Of a stretch of 64,000 bases of DNA, positions 55,541 through 63,852 are shown in pieces. A model generated the notes under the pieces. The model saw only the letters and a list, made by a program, of their open reading frames with translations. It did not search any database and was not told where the DNA came from. The first letter of the stretch is position 1. Each line of letters opens with the position of its first letter. The position numbers were made by a program, and so were the translations under genes. Origin of the DNA: Phaeobacter gallaeciensis DSM 26640 (lineage in GTDB: Bacteria; Pseudomonadota; Alphaproteobacteria; Rhodobacterales; Rhodobacteraceae); contig NC_023137.1 of the NCBI RefSeq assembly GCF_000511385.1, positions 3,541,001 to 3,605,000 of the forward strand, written 5' to 3'.

Positions 55541-56370
55541 CAGGGGCCGTCAAACTCTCGGTCATGCGACAGGGAAGGCACCTGTCGGCGCGCTTGTGCC
55601 ACTTTTTCAAGGTCAAGATCAATGTAGGTGATGCCAATATCCGTACCACCATCTGCGAGGATTTCACCCCAGGGCGACACAACAAGCGAATGGCCATAGG
55701 TGCGACGTGACGACCCACGGGCGGCCGGATGCGTGCCAGTCTGTGCCGCAGCCAGGACATAGCAGCCGGTTTCGATGGCCCGCGCCTGTAGCAAGGCGTG
55801 CCAATGGGCGGCGCCTGTGACATGGGAAAATGCCGCAGGCACCAAAAGAACCTGCGCCCCTGCCTTGGCCAGACGCCGATGCAGATAAGGAAAGCGCACA
55901 TCATAGCAGATGGTCATCCCCAACGCGGCAAAGGGGGTTTCTGCAACCACCGCTTCGTGACCGGGCCGGTATCCATCGGATTCGCGGTAGGTTTCCTCAG
56001 GCGTGACGTCCACGTCAAACATGTGGATTTTATCATATCGGGCGACAATCTCACCCTTCGGATCAATCAGAAACTGACGATTGGCAAAACGCCCATCTGT
56101 ATCCGTTGTCTTCAACGCGAGTGACCCCAGCGACAGCCAGACCCCATGCTGCACCGCCGTGTCTCGTAGCGCCGACAACGTCGGATCATCAGCCTCGAGA
56201 TGCAGTACGGATTGCTGATGACTGCGACTGCCGGACAGGCAATTGGTCACCTCCGGCGTCAGCACAAACCCCGCGCCGCCTGCGACCGCGTTGCCGATCA
56301 TCTGCTGCACCATCGCCAGATTATCGGCGGGTTGGTCGCTTGACGTCATTTGAAGTAGAGCCGCACGCAT
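55540..56370 (-). CDS. Carbon-nitrogen hydrolase (nitrilase superfamily, Nit-like)
   Basis: A 276-residue amidase-type enzyme with the Glu-Lys-Cys triad: Glu in FVLTPEVTN near residue 41, Lys in DKIHMFDVDV near 108, and Cys in MTICYDVRFPYLHRR near 147. The arrangement matches Nit1/Nit2-like omega-amidases or deaminated-glutathione amidases rather than true nitrilases. It precedes a MarR-type gene by one-base overlap. grxC upstream suggests a link to glutathione repair, but that is speculative. Confidence 0.88.
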   Translation of the reverse strand: MRAALLQMTSSDQPADNLAMVQQMIGNAVAGGAGFVLTPEVTNCLSGSRSHQQSVLHLEADDPTLSALRDTAVQHGVWLSLGSLALKTTDTDGRFANRQFLIDPKGEIVARYDKIHMFDVDVTPEETYRESDGYRPGHEAVVAETPFAALGMTICYDVRFPYLHRRLAKAGAQVLLVPAAFSHVTGAAHWHALLQARAIETGCYVLAAAQTGTHPAARGSSRRTYGHSLVVSPWGEILADGGTDIGITYIDLDLEKVAQARRQVPSLSHDREFDGP

Positions 56371-56408
56371 CTGTCACCTCCTCAGGCTTTCACTTTATGT
56401 ACCGCAGT

Positions 56409-56666
56409 TTAGGCGGCCAGCAGCGGATCCAGCTTTCCGGAACGATCCAGCGCATAAAGATCGTCACACCCGCCCACATGAGTTTCACCAACGAAAATCT
56501 GCGGAACGGTACGCCCACCATTGGCGCGCTCAATCATTTCAGCTTTGCGGTCCGGGTTTGCCAAAACGTCGATTTCGTCAAAGCTTACACCTTTTTGCGT
56601 CAGAAGACGCTTGGCGGCGTGGCAGAATCCGCAAAGCGGGGATGTGTAGATTTCGACCGGTTTCAT
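56409..56666 (-). CDS. grxC: Glutaredoxin 3
   Basis: An 85-residue thiol-disulfide reductase using glutathione. The active site reads SPLCGFCHAAKRLL near residue 10, so the redox motif is CGFC instead of the enterobacterial CPYC. GGRTVPQIFVGETHVGGCDDLYALD includes the cis-proline and the glutathione-binding TVPQIF. ATG 56666 is the family start. It lies 38 bases upstream of the nitrilase-family gene on the same strand. Confidence 0.93.
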   Translation of the reverse strand: MKPVEIYTSPLCGFCHAAKRLLTQKGVSFDEIDVLANPDRKAEMIERANGGRTVPQIFVGETHVGGCDDLYALDRSGKLDPLLAA

Positions 56667-56750
56667 TCGGGTCTCCGTTTGAACATATCTGTTGGCTTGG
56701 CACGAACTTGGGCAGTCCATGATGAAATTGCCAGCCCCAGCGCGTTCAGA

Positions 56751-57479
56751 TCACGAGTGCGTGACCCGTGCAAGCACCGCGACACGCACCGCCGTCGCCC
56801 CGGCGTCAAGGCAGGCCTCGCTACACGCGCTGAGCGTCGCGCCGCTGGTCATCACATCATCCACCAACAGGACAATTCTGCCACTGATCCGCTCGGCGTG
56901 TTTGGGATGCGCAGCAATCGACTGCATCAATGTCGTGTAGCGCTGATGGCGACTCTGCCCCTCCAGCGATGGGGTACGCCGTGTCCGGCGCAACAGATCC
57001 GGGCAATAGTCCAAGTCGGCATCTTGGGCCATGACCTTGGCCAATAGATCAGATTGATTGTAGCGACGGCGCAAAAACCGAGACCAATGCAACGGCACCG
57101 GCGCCACCAGCGGATTATCTGCCAATAAGGTAGTTGCAGCGCGCGCAAGCCAACGCGCCGCAGGCCGCGCGATCTCTGTGCGGTCTCCGTGCTTTAACGC
57201 CAGAATTAGACGCCGCGCGGTGCCTTCGTAAGACAACGCCGCGCGCCCCTGCTGCCAAGGGCGCGGATGCTCCATACAGTCATCACACTCAAGCCGGAAA
57301 CCGTCCTCCTCCCCCATCAGCGCGACACCGCAACTGTCACAACAGGTTCCGCTGATGAAAGGGGTGTCGCGCCAACAGGGGCCACAAAGCCCGAAATCAC
57401 TGTCGACCCAATCTCCACAAGCCAGACAACGTGGGGGGTAGATCAATGAAACAGCCGTTTGTATCCGCGCCTTCAACAT
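56751..57479 (-). CDS. ComF-family phosphoribosyltransferase-like protein
   Basis: A 242-residue ComF-type protein. An N-terminal zinc-finger-like region has CLACGDWVDSDFGLCGPCW and a second cluster CDSCGVALMG ... LECDDC. The C-terminal phosphoribosyltransferase-like domain holds the PRPP motif VLLVDDVMTSGATLSAC near residue 205. ComF proteins are linked to DNA uptake in naturally competent bacteria, but in many others their role is unknown. It is divergent from the NDUFAF5-like methyltransferase gene. Confidence 0.88.
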   Translation of the reverse strand: MLKARIQTAVSLIYPPRCLACGDWVDSDFGLCGPCWRDTPFISGTCCDSCGVALMGEEDGFRLECDDCMEHPRPWQQGRAALSYEGTARRLILALKHGDRTEIARPAARWLARAATTLLADNPLVAPVPLHWSRFLRRRYNQSDLLAKVMAQDADLDYCPDLLRRTRRTPSLEGQSRHQRYTTLMQSIAAHPKHAERISGRIVLLVDDVMTSGATLSACSEACLDAGATAVRVAVLARVTHS

Positions 57480-57493
57480 CCTAAATAGCCCTC

Positions 57494-58324
57494 ATGACCC
57501 AAGCCACGACGCCCCGCCCGCAGCTGTTCGACCGCCGCGCCATCACCGCCCATCGCAGCCGCCTGACGTCTCAGGCCTTGTTCCTGCATGACATCGCCCG
57601 CGATGAGATTGAGGATCGGCTATCCATGGTTAACAGAAGCTTTACCAGCCCAGCGCTGGTTGCGCCTTTTACCGAAGGCTGGGCGAGCTGTCTGCCCGAT
57701 GCGAAACATGTGGCCGATGACGAGACCTTGGATCTGGAGGTGGGCGCGCACGATCTTGTGGTTCATGCGATGTCACTGCATTGGGCGAATGATCCCGTGG
57801 GTCAGTTGATCCAGTGTCACCGGGCCTTGACCGAAGATGGGCTGCTACTGGTTGTGATGTTGGGCGGCCAAACCCTACATGAACTGCGCAGCGCCCTGGC
57901 AACTGCCGAAACGCGACTATCTGGCGGGCTCTCCCCGCGCGTGGCCCCGATGGCCGAGGTGCGTGATCTGGGCGCCCTGTTGCAGCGGGCCGGATTTGCG
58001 CTGCCAGTTGCGGATGTGGTTCCGCTGACGGCAAAGTACCGCGACCTGCGACATTTAATGCATGAATTGCGTGGCATGGGCGAAACCAATGCGATGACCC
58101 AACGACAGAAGGTGACACCCTCGCGCCATCTCTTTGCAGAAGCTGAAGAAATCTATCGCGCCACTTACGCCACCGCAGACGGTCTGTTGCCCGCGACATT
58201 CGAACTGATCTGCCTGACCGGTTGGTCGCCATCGGAAACCCAGCAGAAACCGCTGCGCCCGGGATCGGCGAAGGCCCGTCTGGCAGATGCGCTTAAGGTG
58301 CCAGAAACACCGCTGCCCAAGTAG
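57494..58324 (+). CDS. NDUFAF5-like methyltransferase-fold protein lacking a canonical SAM motif
   Basis: A 276-residue homologue of the complex I assembly factor NDUFAF5. Shared segments include LFDRRAITAHRSR at the start, DLVVHAMSLHWANDPVGQL, GLSPRVAPMAEVRDLGALLQRAGF, ELRGMGETNA and PATFELICLTGW. In NDUFAF5 and BioC-type enzymes a glycine-rich motif I lies about residue 50; here that place reads MVNRSFTSPALVAPFTEGW with no GXGXG. It may have lost methyl transfer or act as a hydroxylase-like or scaffold protein. It is convergent with nothing and starts 14 bases from comF on the opposite strand. Confidence 0.78.
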   Translation: MTQATTPRPQLFDRRAITAHRSRLTSQALFLHDIARDEIEDRLSMVNRSFTSPALVAPFTEGWASCLPDAKHVADDETLDLEVGAHDLVVHAMSLHWANDPVGQLIQCHRALTEDGLLLVVMLGGQTLHELRSALATAETRLSGGLSPRVAPMAEVRDLGALLQRAGFALPVADVVPLTAKYRDLRHLMHELRGMGETNAMTQRQKVTPSRHLFAEAEEIYRATYATADGLLPATFELICLTGWSPSETQQKPLRPGSAKARLADALKVPETPLPK

Positions 58325-58453
58325 ACAGCCACCGTCATAGATCTATCCTATGGCTCTGGTGGAATGATCCAATTGGCTATTTCCGCCGTATCTTCATATT
58401 GCTAGAGCGGACCACGATCCGCTGACCGAATTACCGCACAGGACCCTGACCAG

Positions 58454-59515
58454 ATGCTGGACGCCACTGCCCCCGCCACCTGCCCCGCTCACGCTCCGGC
58501 AGACCACCCAAAAATCGCCCCGGCGAAAGTTGGCGTTCTGTTGGCCAATCTCGGCACGCCTGACGACTATAGCTACTGGCCCATGCGCCGGTATCTGAGC
58601 GAGTTTCTCTCTGATAAACGGGTGATCGATTATCCTGCCTGGAAATGGCAGCCGCTGCTTCAGCTGATCATTCTGGCGAAACGGCCCTTCACATCGGGGG
58701 CGGCCTATAAATCCATCTGGAACCACGACAAGGGCGAAAGCCCCCTGATGACCATTACCAAGGAACAGACCGCCGCCATGGCGGAGGCGTTGCAAGACCG
58801 CTACGGCAACGAGGTTATGGTGGATTTCTGTATGCGCTACGGCAATCCATCAACAAAATCCAAGGTCCGCGAAATGGTTGAGGCGGGCTGCCAGAAAATC
58901 CTCTTCGTGCCGCTCTATCCGCAATACGCCGGCGCCACCTCTGCGACCGCCAATGACCAGTTTTTCCGCGCCCTGATGGAGGAGACCTGGCAACCGGCTG
59001 CGCGCACAGTGGCTCCCTACTTTGACGATCCTGCCTATATCGACGCGCTGGCCCGCTCGGTCGAGAAAGCCTATGCAGCCGCAGAGAAAAAACCCGAAAT
59101 CCTCGTGGTTTCCTATCACGGCATGCCAAAGCGCTATCTGATGCAGGGTGATCCTTACCACTGCCAGTGCCAGAAAACGACGCGCCTTCTGAAAGAGCGT
59201 CTCGGCTGGACCGACACCGAGATCACAACCACGTTCCAATCAGTCTTCGGGCCAGAGGAATGGTTGAAACCCTACACCGTGGATCACGTCGCCACTCTCG
59301 CCAAGGATGGGAAGAAGAATATCGCCGTGATCGCCCCGGCCTTCTCGGCTGATTGCATTGAAACACTTGAAGAAATCAACGAAGAAATCCGCGAGAGTTT
59401 TGAGCATGCAGGCGGCGAGGAGTTTCTCTACATCCCCTGTCTGAATGACGATGCGGAGCATATCGATGCGCTTTCCGGTGTGATCGAACGCAATTTGAAA
59501 GGGTGGCTGGACTAA
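58454..59515 (+). CDS. hemH: Ferrochelatase
   Basis: A 353-residue enzyme inserting iron into protoporphyrin IX to make haem at the inner membrane. VGVLLANLGTPDDYSYWPMRRYLSEFLSD opens the fold, VSYHGMPKRYLMQGDPY carries the catalytic histidine near residue 219, and APAFSADCIETLEEI completes the active site. The N-terminal 25 residues are Ala/Pro-rich and may be an extension. The next gene starts 73 bases downstream on the same strand. Confidence 0.95.
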   Translation: MLDATAPATCPAHAPADHPKIAPAKVGVLLANLGTPDDYSYWPMRRYLSEFLSDKRVIDYPAWKWQPLLQLIILAKRPFTSGAAYKSIWNHDKGESPLMTITKEQTAAMAEALQDRYGNEVMVDFCMRYGNPSTKSKVREMVEAGCQKILFVPLYPQYAGATSATANDQFFRALMEETWQPAARTVAPYFDDPAYIDALARSVEKAYAAAEKKPEILVVSYHGMPKRYLMQGDPYHCQCQKTTRLLKERLGWTDTEITTTFQSVFGPEEWLKPYTVDHVATLAKDGKKNIAVIAPAFSADCIETLEEINEEIRESFEHAGGEEFLYIPCLNDDAEHIDALSGVIERNLKGWLD

Positions 59516-59588
59516 TCGGCACGCCCCGGTCCAAATAGCCCAAACGCCCCGGCCAACGGGGCTTGGGAGTTTTGAACAGGGGCATTTC

Positions 59589-62500
59589 ATGACCGCAATC
59601 CGTTTGGCCGAAGATCACTGGGCCGCCGTCCTACACGACCACTGGGGCATCCGTGCCGAGTTGTCCCGGTTGGACGGAGAATATGACCTTAACTATCGCG
59701 CGATCGCAACGGATGGGCGAGGCTATATCCTGAAAGCCATGCGCCCCGGCTGCGCCTCCGACCTTGTCGATATGCAAATCGCGGCGTTGACGCATATCCA
59801 CAAAACTGATCCCGGTCTGCCGATCCCCCGCACCGTTGCTGCAAGCAACGGAGAGCTATGCCTCAGTCTCCAAGATGACACCGGCGAAGACCGGCTGGTG
59901 TGGGTGCAAACTCTGCTGCCCGGCCGCTGCTATGCCAAAAGCGCTCCGAAATCCGCAGAGCTGATCCGCGAGGTCGGCGCGACCCTTGCCGGCACCACCC
60001 GCGCTCTCGAAGAGTTTGTGCATCCCGCTCTGGAGCGTAGGTTCAAATGGGATTTGATGACCGCAGACTGGATCAAGGATGACATAACCTGCATCACGGA
60101 TAACCGCAGGCAGCAGGTGATTGCTGAGATCTGCGCCGATTTTGCATCCCTGAAACCGCAGCTCGACGCTCTACCAAGGCAGGCCATCCACAATGATGCA
60201 AATGACTACAATATCCTCGTCACTGGTGATCTGTCGGAACCTCGAGTTGTCAGCGGCCTGATTGATTTCGGCGATATGTGCGCAGGGCCACGAATCTGTG
60301 ATCTCGCCATTGCGGCCGCCTATCTCGTCATCGACCACCCTCAACCACAGAGAGCGCTTGCGGCGCTGGTGTCGGGATATCACGCTGTAACCCCGCTAAC
60401 GGCAGAAGAACTGGATCTTCTCTGGCCGCTGCTGCGGATGCGACTGGCCGTCAGTGTCATCAACTCCACCTTGGAGGCTCAAGACAATCCTGATGATCCC
60501 TATGTAACAATTTCGCAGGAACCGGCGTGGCGGTTTCTGGACCAGCCGAGTGAACATCCTGCGCTGATCACAGCGCGACTTCGGGCAACCTGCGGCCTGA
60601 CGGTTGTCGATGGTGCAGACAGTGTATTAGCCTATTTAGAGACACATTCAGGTGACTTTGCCCCCCTGATGGGACGGGATCTGGCCGATCTGCCAATGGG
60701 ATCCCTCTCTGTCGAAGAGTCCACTTGGCCACAGAACCCGTTTGACATGCCGCTGGCCGAGGCTGCTGATGTTGGACGTGAGTTTTCCGGCGAGGATGGC
60801 CGCGATTGGTGGCTTGGCTACTATCGCGAACCCCGTTTGATCTACACAGCGCCAGCCTTCCGCAAGGGAGAGTATAAGGCAAGCGATCGCCGGACCGTGC
60901 ATCTGGCGGTGGACGTCTTCGCGCCTGCCGGAGAACCGCTTCATGCCCCATTGGCAGGGGAAGTGCTGGTTGTTGAGGATCGTGCCAATCACCTGGACTA
61001 CGGTGGTGTTGTGATCCTGAAGCATCACACAGACAGCGGCGATGCGTTTTATACACTCTATGGCCACCTTGATCCGGAGTGCTGCACGCGTCTTTCTGTT
61101 GGGGACAAAATCGCCAAGGGCGCATCATTTTGCCAGCTTGGCACAGCCGACCAAAACGGTGGGTGGGCGCCCCATGTTCATTTCCAGCTTGCCCTGTCAA
61201 CAGCGGGAATCGAAGCTGACTGGCCCGGGGTTGCCGACCCGGATGACCTCACACTCTGGACCGCGCTCTGCCCCAATCCGGCGCCACTCTTGAACCTGCC
61301 CGCTGCTCAGGTCAGCTATCGACCAACAGATAAAGCAACGGTTCTGGCGGGGCGGCACGCCCATTTTGGCGGGAACCTCAGCCTGACATACCGCGACCCG
61401 GTGATGTTGTTGCGCGGCTGGAAGCATCATTTGTTCGACGAATGGGGACGCCCCTATCTGGACGCTTATAACAACGTCCCACATGTCGGACATGCCCATC
61501 CACGCATTCAAGCCGTCGCTGCGGACCAGTTGAAACGGATGAACTCCAACACCCGCTATCTGCATCCGGCACAGACCGCTTTTGCCGAAAAAATACTGTC
61601 GAAAATGCCGGATCATCTCGAGGTCTGCTTCTTCGTCAACTCCGGCACCGAAGCCAATGAGCTGGCCCTGCGTCTTGCGCGGGCGCACACCAACGCCAAG
61701 GGGATGGTGACCCCCGACCACGGCTACCACGGTAATACAACCGGTGTGATCGACATCTCGGCCTATAAGTTCAATGCCAAGGGCGGGGTTGGCCCCTCCG
61801 ATTGGGTCGAACTGGTGGAGGTCGCAGACGACTATCGCGGCACCTACCGTCGTGATGATCTGCAACGCGCACAGAAATACGCTGATCTGGTTGATCCCGC
61901 CATTGCGAAGCTACAGGCCAGCGGCCACGGCGTTGCTGGGTTTATCGCCGAAACCTTCCCCTCGGTTGGCGGCCAGATCATTCCGCCCAAGGGGTATCTG
62001 CCAGCAGTCTATGAGAAAATCAGGGCTGCGGGCGGGATTTGTATCGCCGATGAGGTGCAAACCGGGCTTGGGCGCTTAGGCGATTATTACTTCGGCTTTG
62101 AACACCAGGGGGCTGCACCGGATATCGTTGTTCTGGGCAAACCGATTGGCAATGGCCATCCGCTTGGCGTCCTCGTCACCACCCGCGCCATCGCCGATAG
62201 CTTTGCCCAGGGGCCGGAGTTTTTCTCGACCTTTGGTGGCTCCACCCTGTCCTGCCGCATCGGTACCGAAGTGTTGAATATTGTCGACGATGAAGGATTG
62301 CAGGAAAACGCCCGCGAGCGCGGAGCAGATCTGATCAAAGGTCTACGTGACCTTCAGTCGCGCTATCAGGCAATCGGTGATGTGCGCGGTATGGGGCTGT
62401 TCGTCGGAGTCGAGTTGATCCGTACCGATGGATCAGAGGCCTCAGAGATCTGCGCTTATGTCAAAAACCGGATGCGGGATCATCGCATCCTGATTGGCAG

Positions 62501-62618
62501 CGAAGGCCCAAGCGACAATATCCTGAAAATTCGCCCGCCATTGACGATAGATGCAGAGGGGATTGAGATGATCCTGAAAACGCTGGACAGCATCCTGTCA
62601 GAGCTGTCTGACCATTAA
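59589..62618 (+). CDS. Three-domain fusion: APH-type kinase, M23 peptidase, class III aminotransferase/phospho-lyase
   Basis: A 1009-residue single-frame protein. Residues about 1-320 are an aminoglycoside-phosphotransferase-like kinase with HNDANDYN (His201, Asp203, Asn208) and IDFGD (Asp226). Residues about 400-545 are an M23 peptidase-like domain with His438 and Asp442 in HLAVD, His493 in YGHL, and His529/His531 in PHVHF, all zinc-site residues of LytM-type enzymes. Residues about 590-1009 are a class III PLP enzyme with NSGTEANELALRLARA, IADEVQTGLGR and Lys851 in LGKPIGNG, resembling ethanolamine-phosphate/phosphohydroxylysine phospho-lyases. Kinase plus phospho-lyase would suit an amino-alcohol: phosphorylate, then eliminate. 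The peptidase role is unclear, and no signal peptide is seen. Confidence 0.88.
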   Translation: MTAIRLAEDHWAAVLHDHWGIRAELSRLDGEYDLNYRAIATDGRGYILKAMRPGCASDLVDMQIAALTHIHKTDPGLPIPRTVAASNGELCLSLQDDTGEDRLVWVQTLLPGRCYAKSAPKSAELIREVGATLAGTTRALEEFVHPALERRFKWDLMTADWIKDDITCITDNRRQQVIAEICADFASLKPQLDALPRQAIHNDANDYNILVTGDLSEPRVVSGLIDFGDMCAGPRICDLAIAAAYLVIDHPQPQRALAALVSGYHAVTPLTAEELDLLWPLLRMRLAVSVINSTLEAQDNPDDPYVTISQEPAWRFLDQPSEHPALITARLRATCGLTVVDGADSVLAYLETHSGDFAPLMGRDLADLPMGSLSVEESTWPQNPFDMPLAEAADVGREFSGEDGRDWWLGYYREPRLIYTAPAFRKGEYKASDRRTVHLAVDVFAPAGEPLHAPLAGEVLVVEDRANHLDYGGVVILKHHTDSGDAFYTLYGHLDPECCTRLSVGDKIAKGASFCQLGTADQNGGWAPHVHFQLALSTAGIEADWPGVADPDDLTLWTALCPNPAPLLNLPAAQVSYRPTDKATVLAGRHAHFGGNLSLTYRDPVMLLRGWKHHLFDEWGRPYLDAYNNVPHVGHAHPRIQAVAADQLKRMNSNTRYLHPAQTAFAEKILSKMPDHLEVCFFVNSGTEANELALRLARAHTNAKGMVTPDHGYHGNTTGVIDISAYKFNAKGGVGPSDWVELVEVADDYRGTYRRDDLQRAQKYADLVDPAIAKLQASGHGVAGFIAETFPSVGGQIIPPKGYLPAVYEKIRAAGGICIADEVQTGLGRLGDYYFGFEHQGAAPDIVVLGKPIGNGHPLGVLVTTRAIADSFAQGPEFFSTFGGSTLSCRIGTEVLNIVDDEGLQENARERGADLIKGLRDLQSRYQAIGDVRGMGLFVGVELIRTDGSEASEICAYVKNRMRDHRILIGSEGPSDNILKIRPPLTIDAEGIEMILKTLDSILSELSDH

Positions 62619-62670
62619 GCCACGCGCAGGCGGTATCGGCCTGTTCCGATGCCATCAGATGCCACGAAAA

Positions 62671-62696
62671 AAGGCGGTGGAAAAATCCACCGCCTT
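62671..62696. terminator. Bidirectional terminator between the fusion gene and the small membrane protein gene
   Basis: AAGGCGGTGGA and TCCACCGCCTT form a perfect 11-base stem. On the minus strand the stem is followed by TTTTTT, and on the plus strand by TCTT. It should end the small-protein transcript efficiently. Confidence 0.9.
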
Positions 62697-62719
62697 TCTT
62701 AACGTTCTGACACAAGCAA

Positions 62720-62902
62720 TTAGTTGCTTGCAACAGCCGCGCCGACAACAACCAGCAGCAGCAGCGGCAGAAGGATGCCGCTGGAGGAGCTTTCGGTTTG
62801 CTCAACGATAACCGGCGCCTCAACGATCGGCTCAGCCAGGTTGCCCGCGGAAGCGGTCGAAGCAGCAGCAGTCAGAGCAGCAGCGATAACGAGTTTTTTC
62901 AT
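62720..62902 (-). CDS. Small exported single-pass protein of 60 residues
   Basis: A 60-residue ORF with a signal peptide (MKKLVIAAALTAAASTASA), a short acidic middle (NLAEPIVEAPVIVEQTESSSS) and a C-terminal hydrophobic helix (GILLPLLLLVVVGAAVAS). GGAGG lies five bases before ATG 62902. This layout places an acidic linker in the periplasm next to a membrane anchor. I recall similar short Rhodobacteraceae proteins near hemH that are sometimes labelled ferrochelatase without sequence support. The function is unknown. Confidence 0.75.
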   Translation of the reverse strand: MKKLVIAAALTAAASTASAGNLAEPIVEAPVIVEQTESSSSGILLPLLLLVVVGAAVASN

Positions 62903-63043
62903 GTTAACCTCCAAAAATATGCGCAGTTCAGTCCACCTGAACCACGCGCCCAAGACTTACCTCGTGATATTTTTCTAATCAGCAAAATCCCGGCATTGCA
63001 ATTGCTTGTTGCATGATTCGGTCCCCGGAATGGGTCGATGTCG

Positions 63044-63685
63044 TCAAATTAGCAACACTTGAGTGCCCACTTTCGTCAGCCCAAATAGCTCTGAAATATG
63101 CTCATTATAAAGGCCAATACAGCCATTGGACGACTTACGTCCAATCTTGCGTGTATCGTGGGTTCCGTGGATTCGGTAATACTTCCAGCTGAGATACAAA
63201 GCGTGGGTTCCGAGCGGATTGTCCGGCCCCGGCGGAATATAGGCTGGCCACTCAGGATTACGTTTGCGCATGTTCGGAGTTGGCGCCCAGCCGGGTCCAT
63301 CAACCTTGCGAATGATCTTCGTCCGACCGCGCCGCGTCAGATCATCAGAGAGCGGTACCGAAGATGGGAACAGCTTATAGACGCTTTGATCTTCAGACCA
63401 GAAATGCAGGGCACGGCTGTCGATATCAACCAGCACGGCCCCGTTGCGCAGGCTGTCGAAGTAGGGGCGCCAATCCTTGGATCGGAATGCGGAGATATTG
63501 CGCTGCACCGGCGGCTCGGGCTCAGGCGGCGGGCGAAGAGGGTCGAACCCCTCCGCGACGGTATCCGCTGCATCCTGGGCCCAGCCTGTGCTGGCAACAC
63601 CACCACCAACCAGCGAAGCGCCGGCAAACGCGGATCCGGCAATAAACTGCCGTCTTGAAAGAATATCGAAGGGGCTGCGGGTCAT
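63044..63685 (-). CDS. Tat-exported L,D-transpeptidase (YkuD domain)
   Basis: A 213-residue envelope enzyme that would form 3-3 crosslinks or attach proteins in peptidoglycan. The N terminus has a twin-arginine signal, SRRQFIAGSAFAGASL, with arginines at 11 and 12. The YkuD domain (about residues 80-213) has RIHGTHDTRKIG and the nucleophile Cys189 in SSNGCIGLYN. The usual Arg after the Cys (GCIR) is Gly here. ATG 63685 is the likely start because upstream codons lack family character and the Tat motif falls at the right place. Confidence 0.88.
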   Translation of the reverse strand: MTRSPFDILSRRQFIAGSAFAGASLVGGGVASTGWAQDAADTVAEGFDPLRPPPEPEPPVQRNISAFRSKDWRPYFDSLRNGAVLVDIDSRALHFWSEDQSVYKLFPSSVPLSDDLTRRGRTKIIRKVDGPGWAPTPNMRKRNPEWPAYIPPGPDNPLGTHALYLSWKYYRIHGTHDTRKIGRKSSNGCIGLYNEHISELFGLTKVGTQVLLI

Positions 63686-63852
63686 GACTTTTCCAAACTG
63701 CGGAGATATGCATTCGTTATACCGTATCTTATGGCGCGAATGCCTCAGTCGCAAATCAAACCATCCAGCGATGATCAATTCACCGCTGACAGGTTTGCGC
63801 CTATGCCACAGCCGGGGTATTGGAGCAGCCAGCAAATGAAGCAAGGTGTAGT

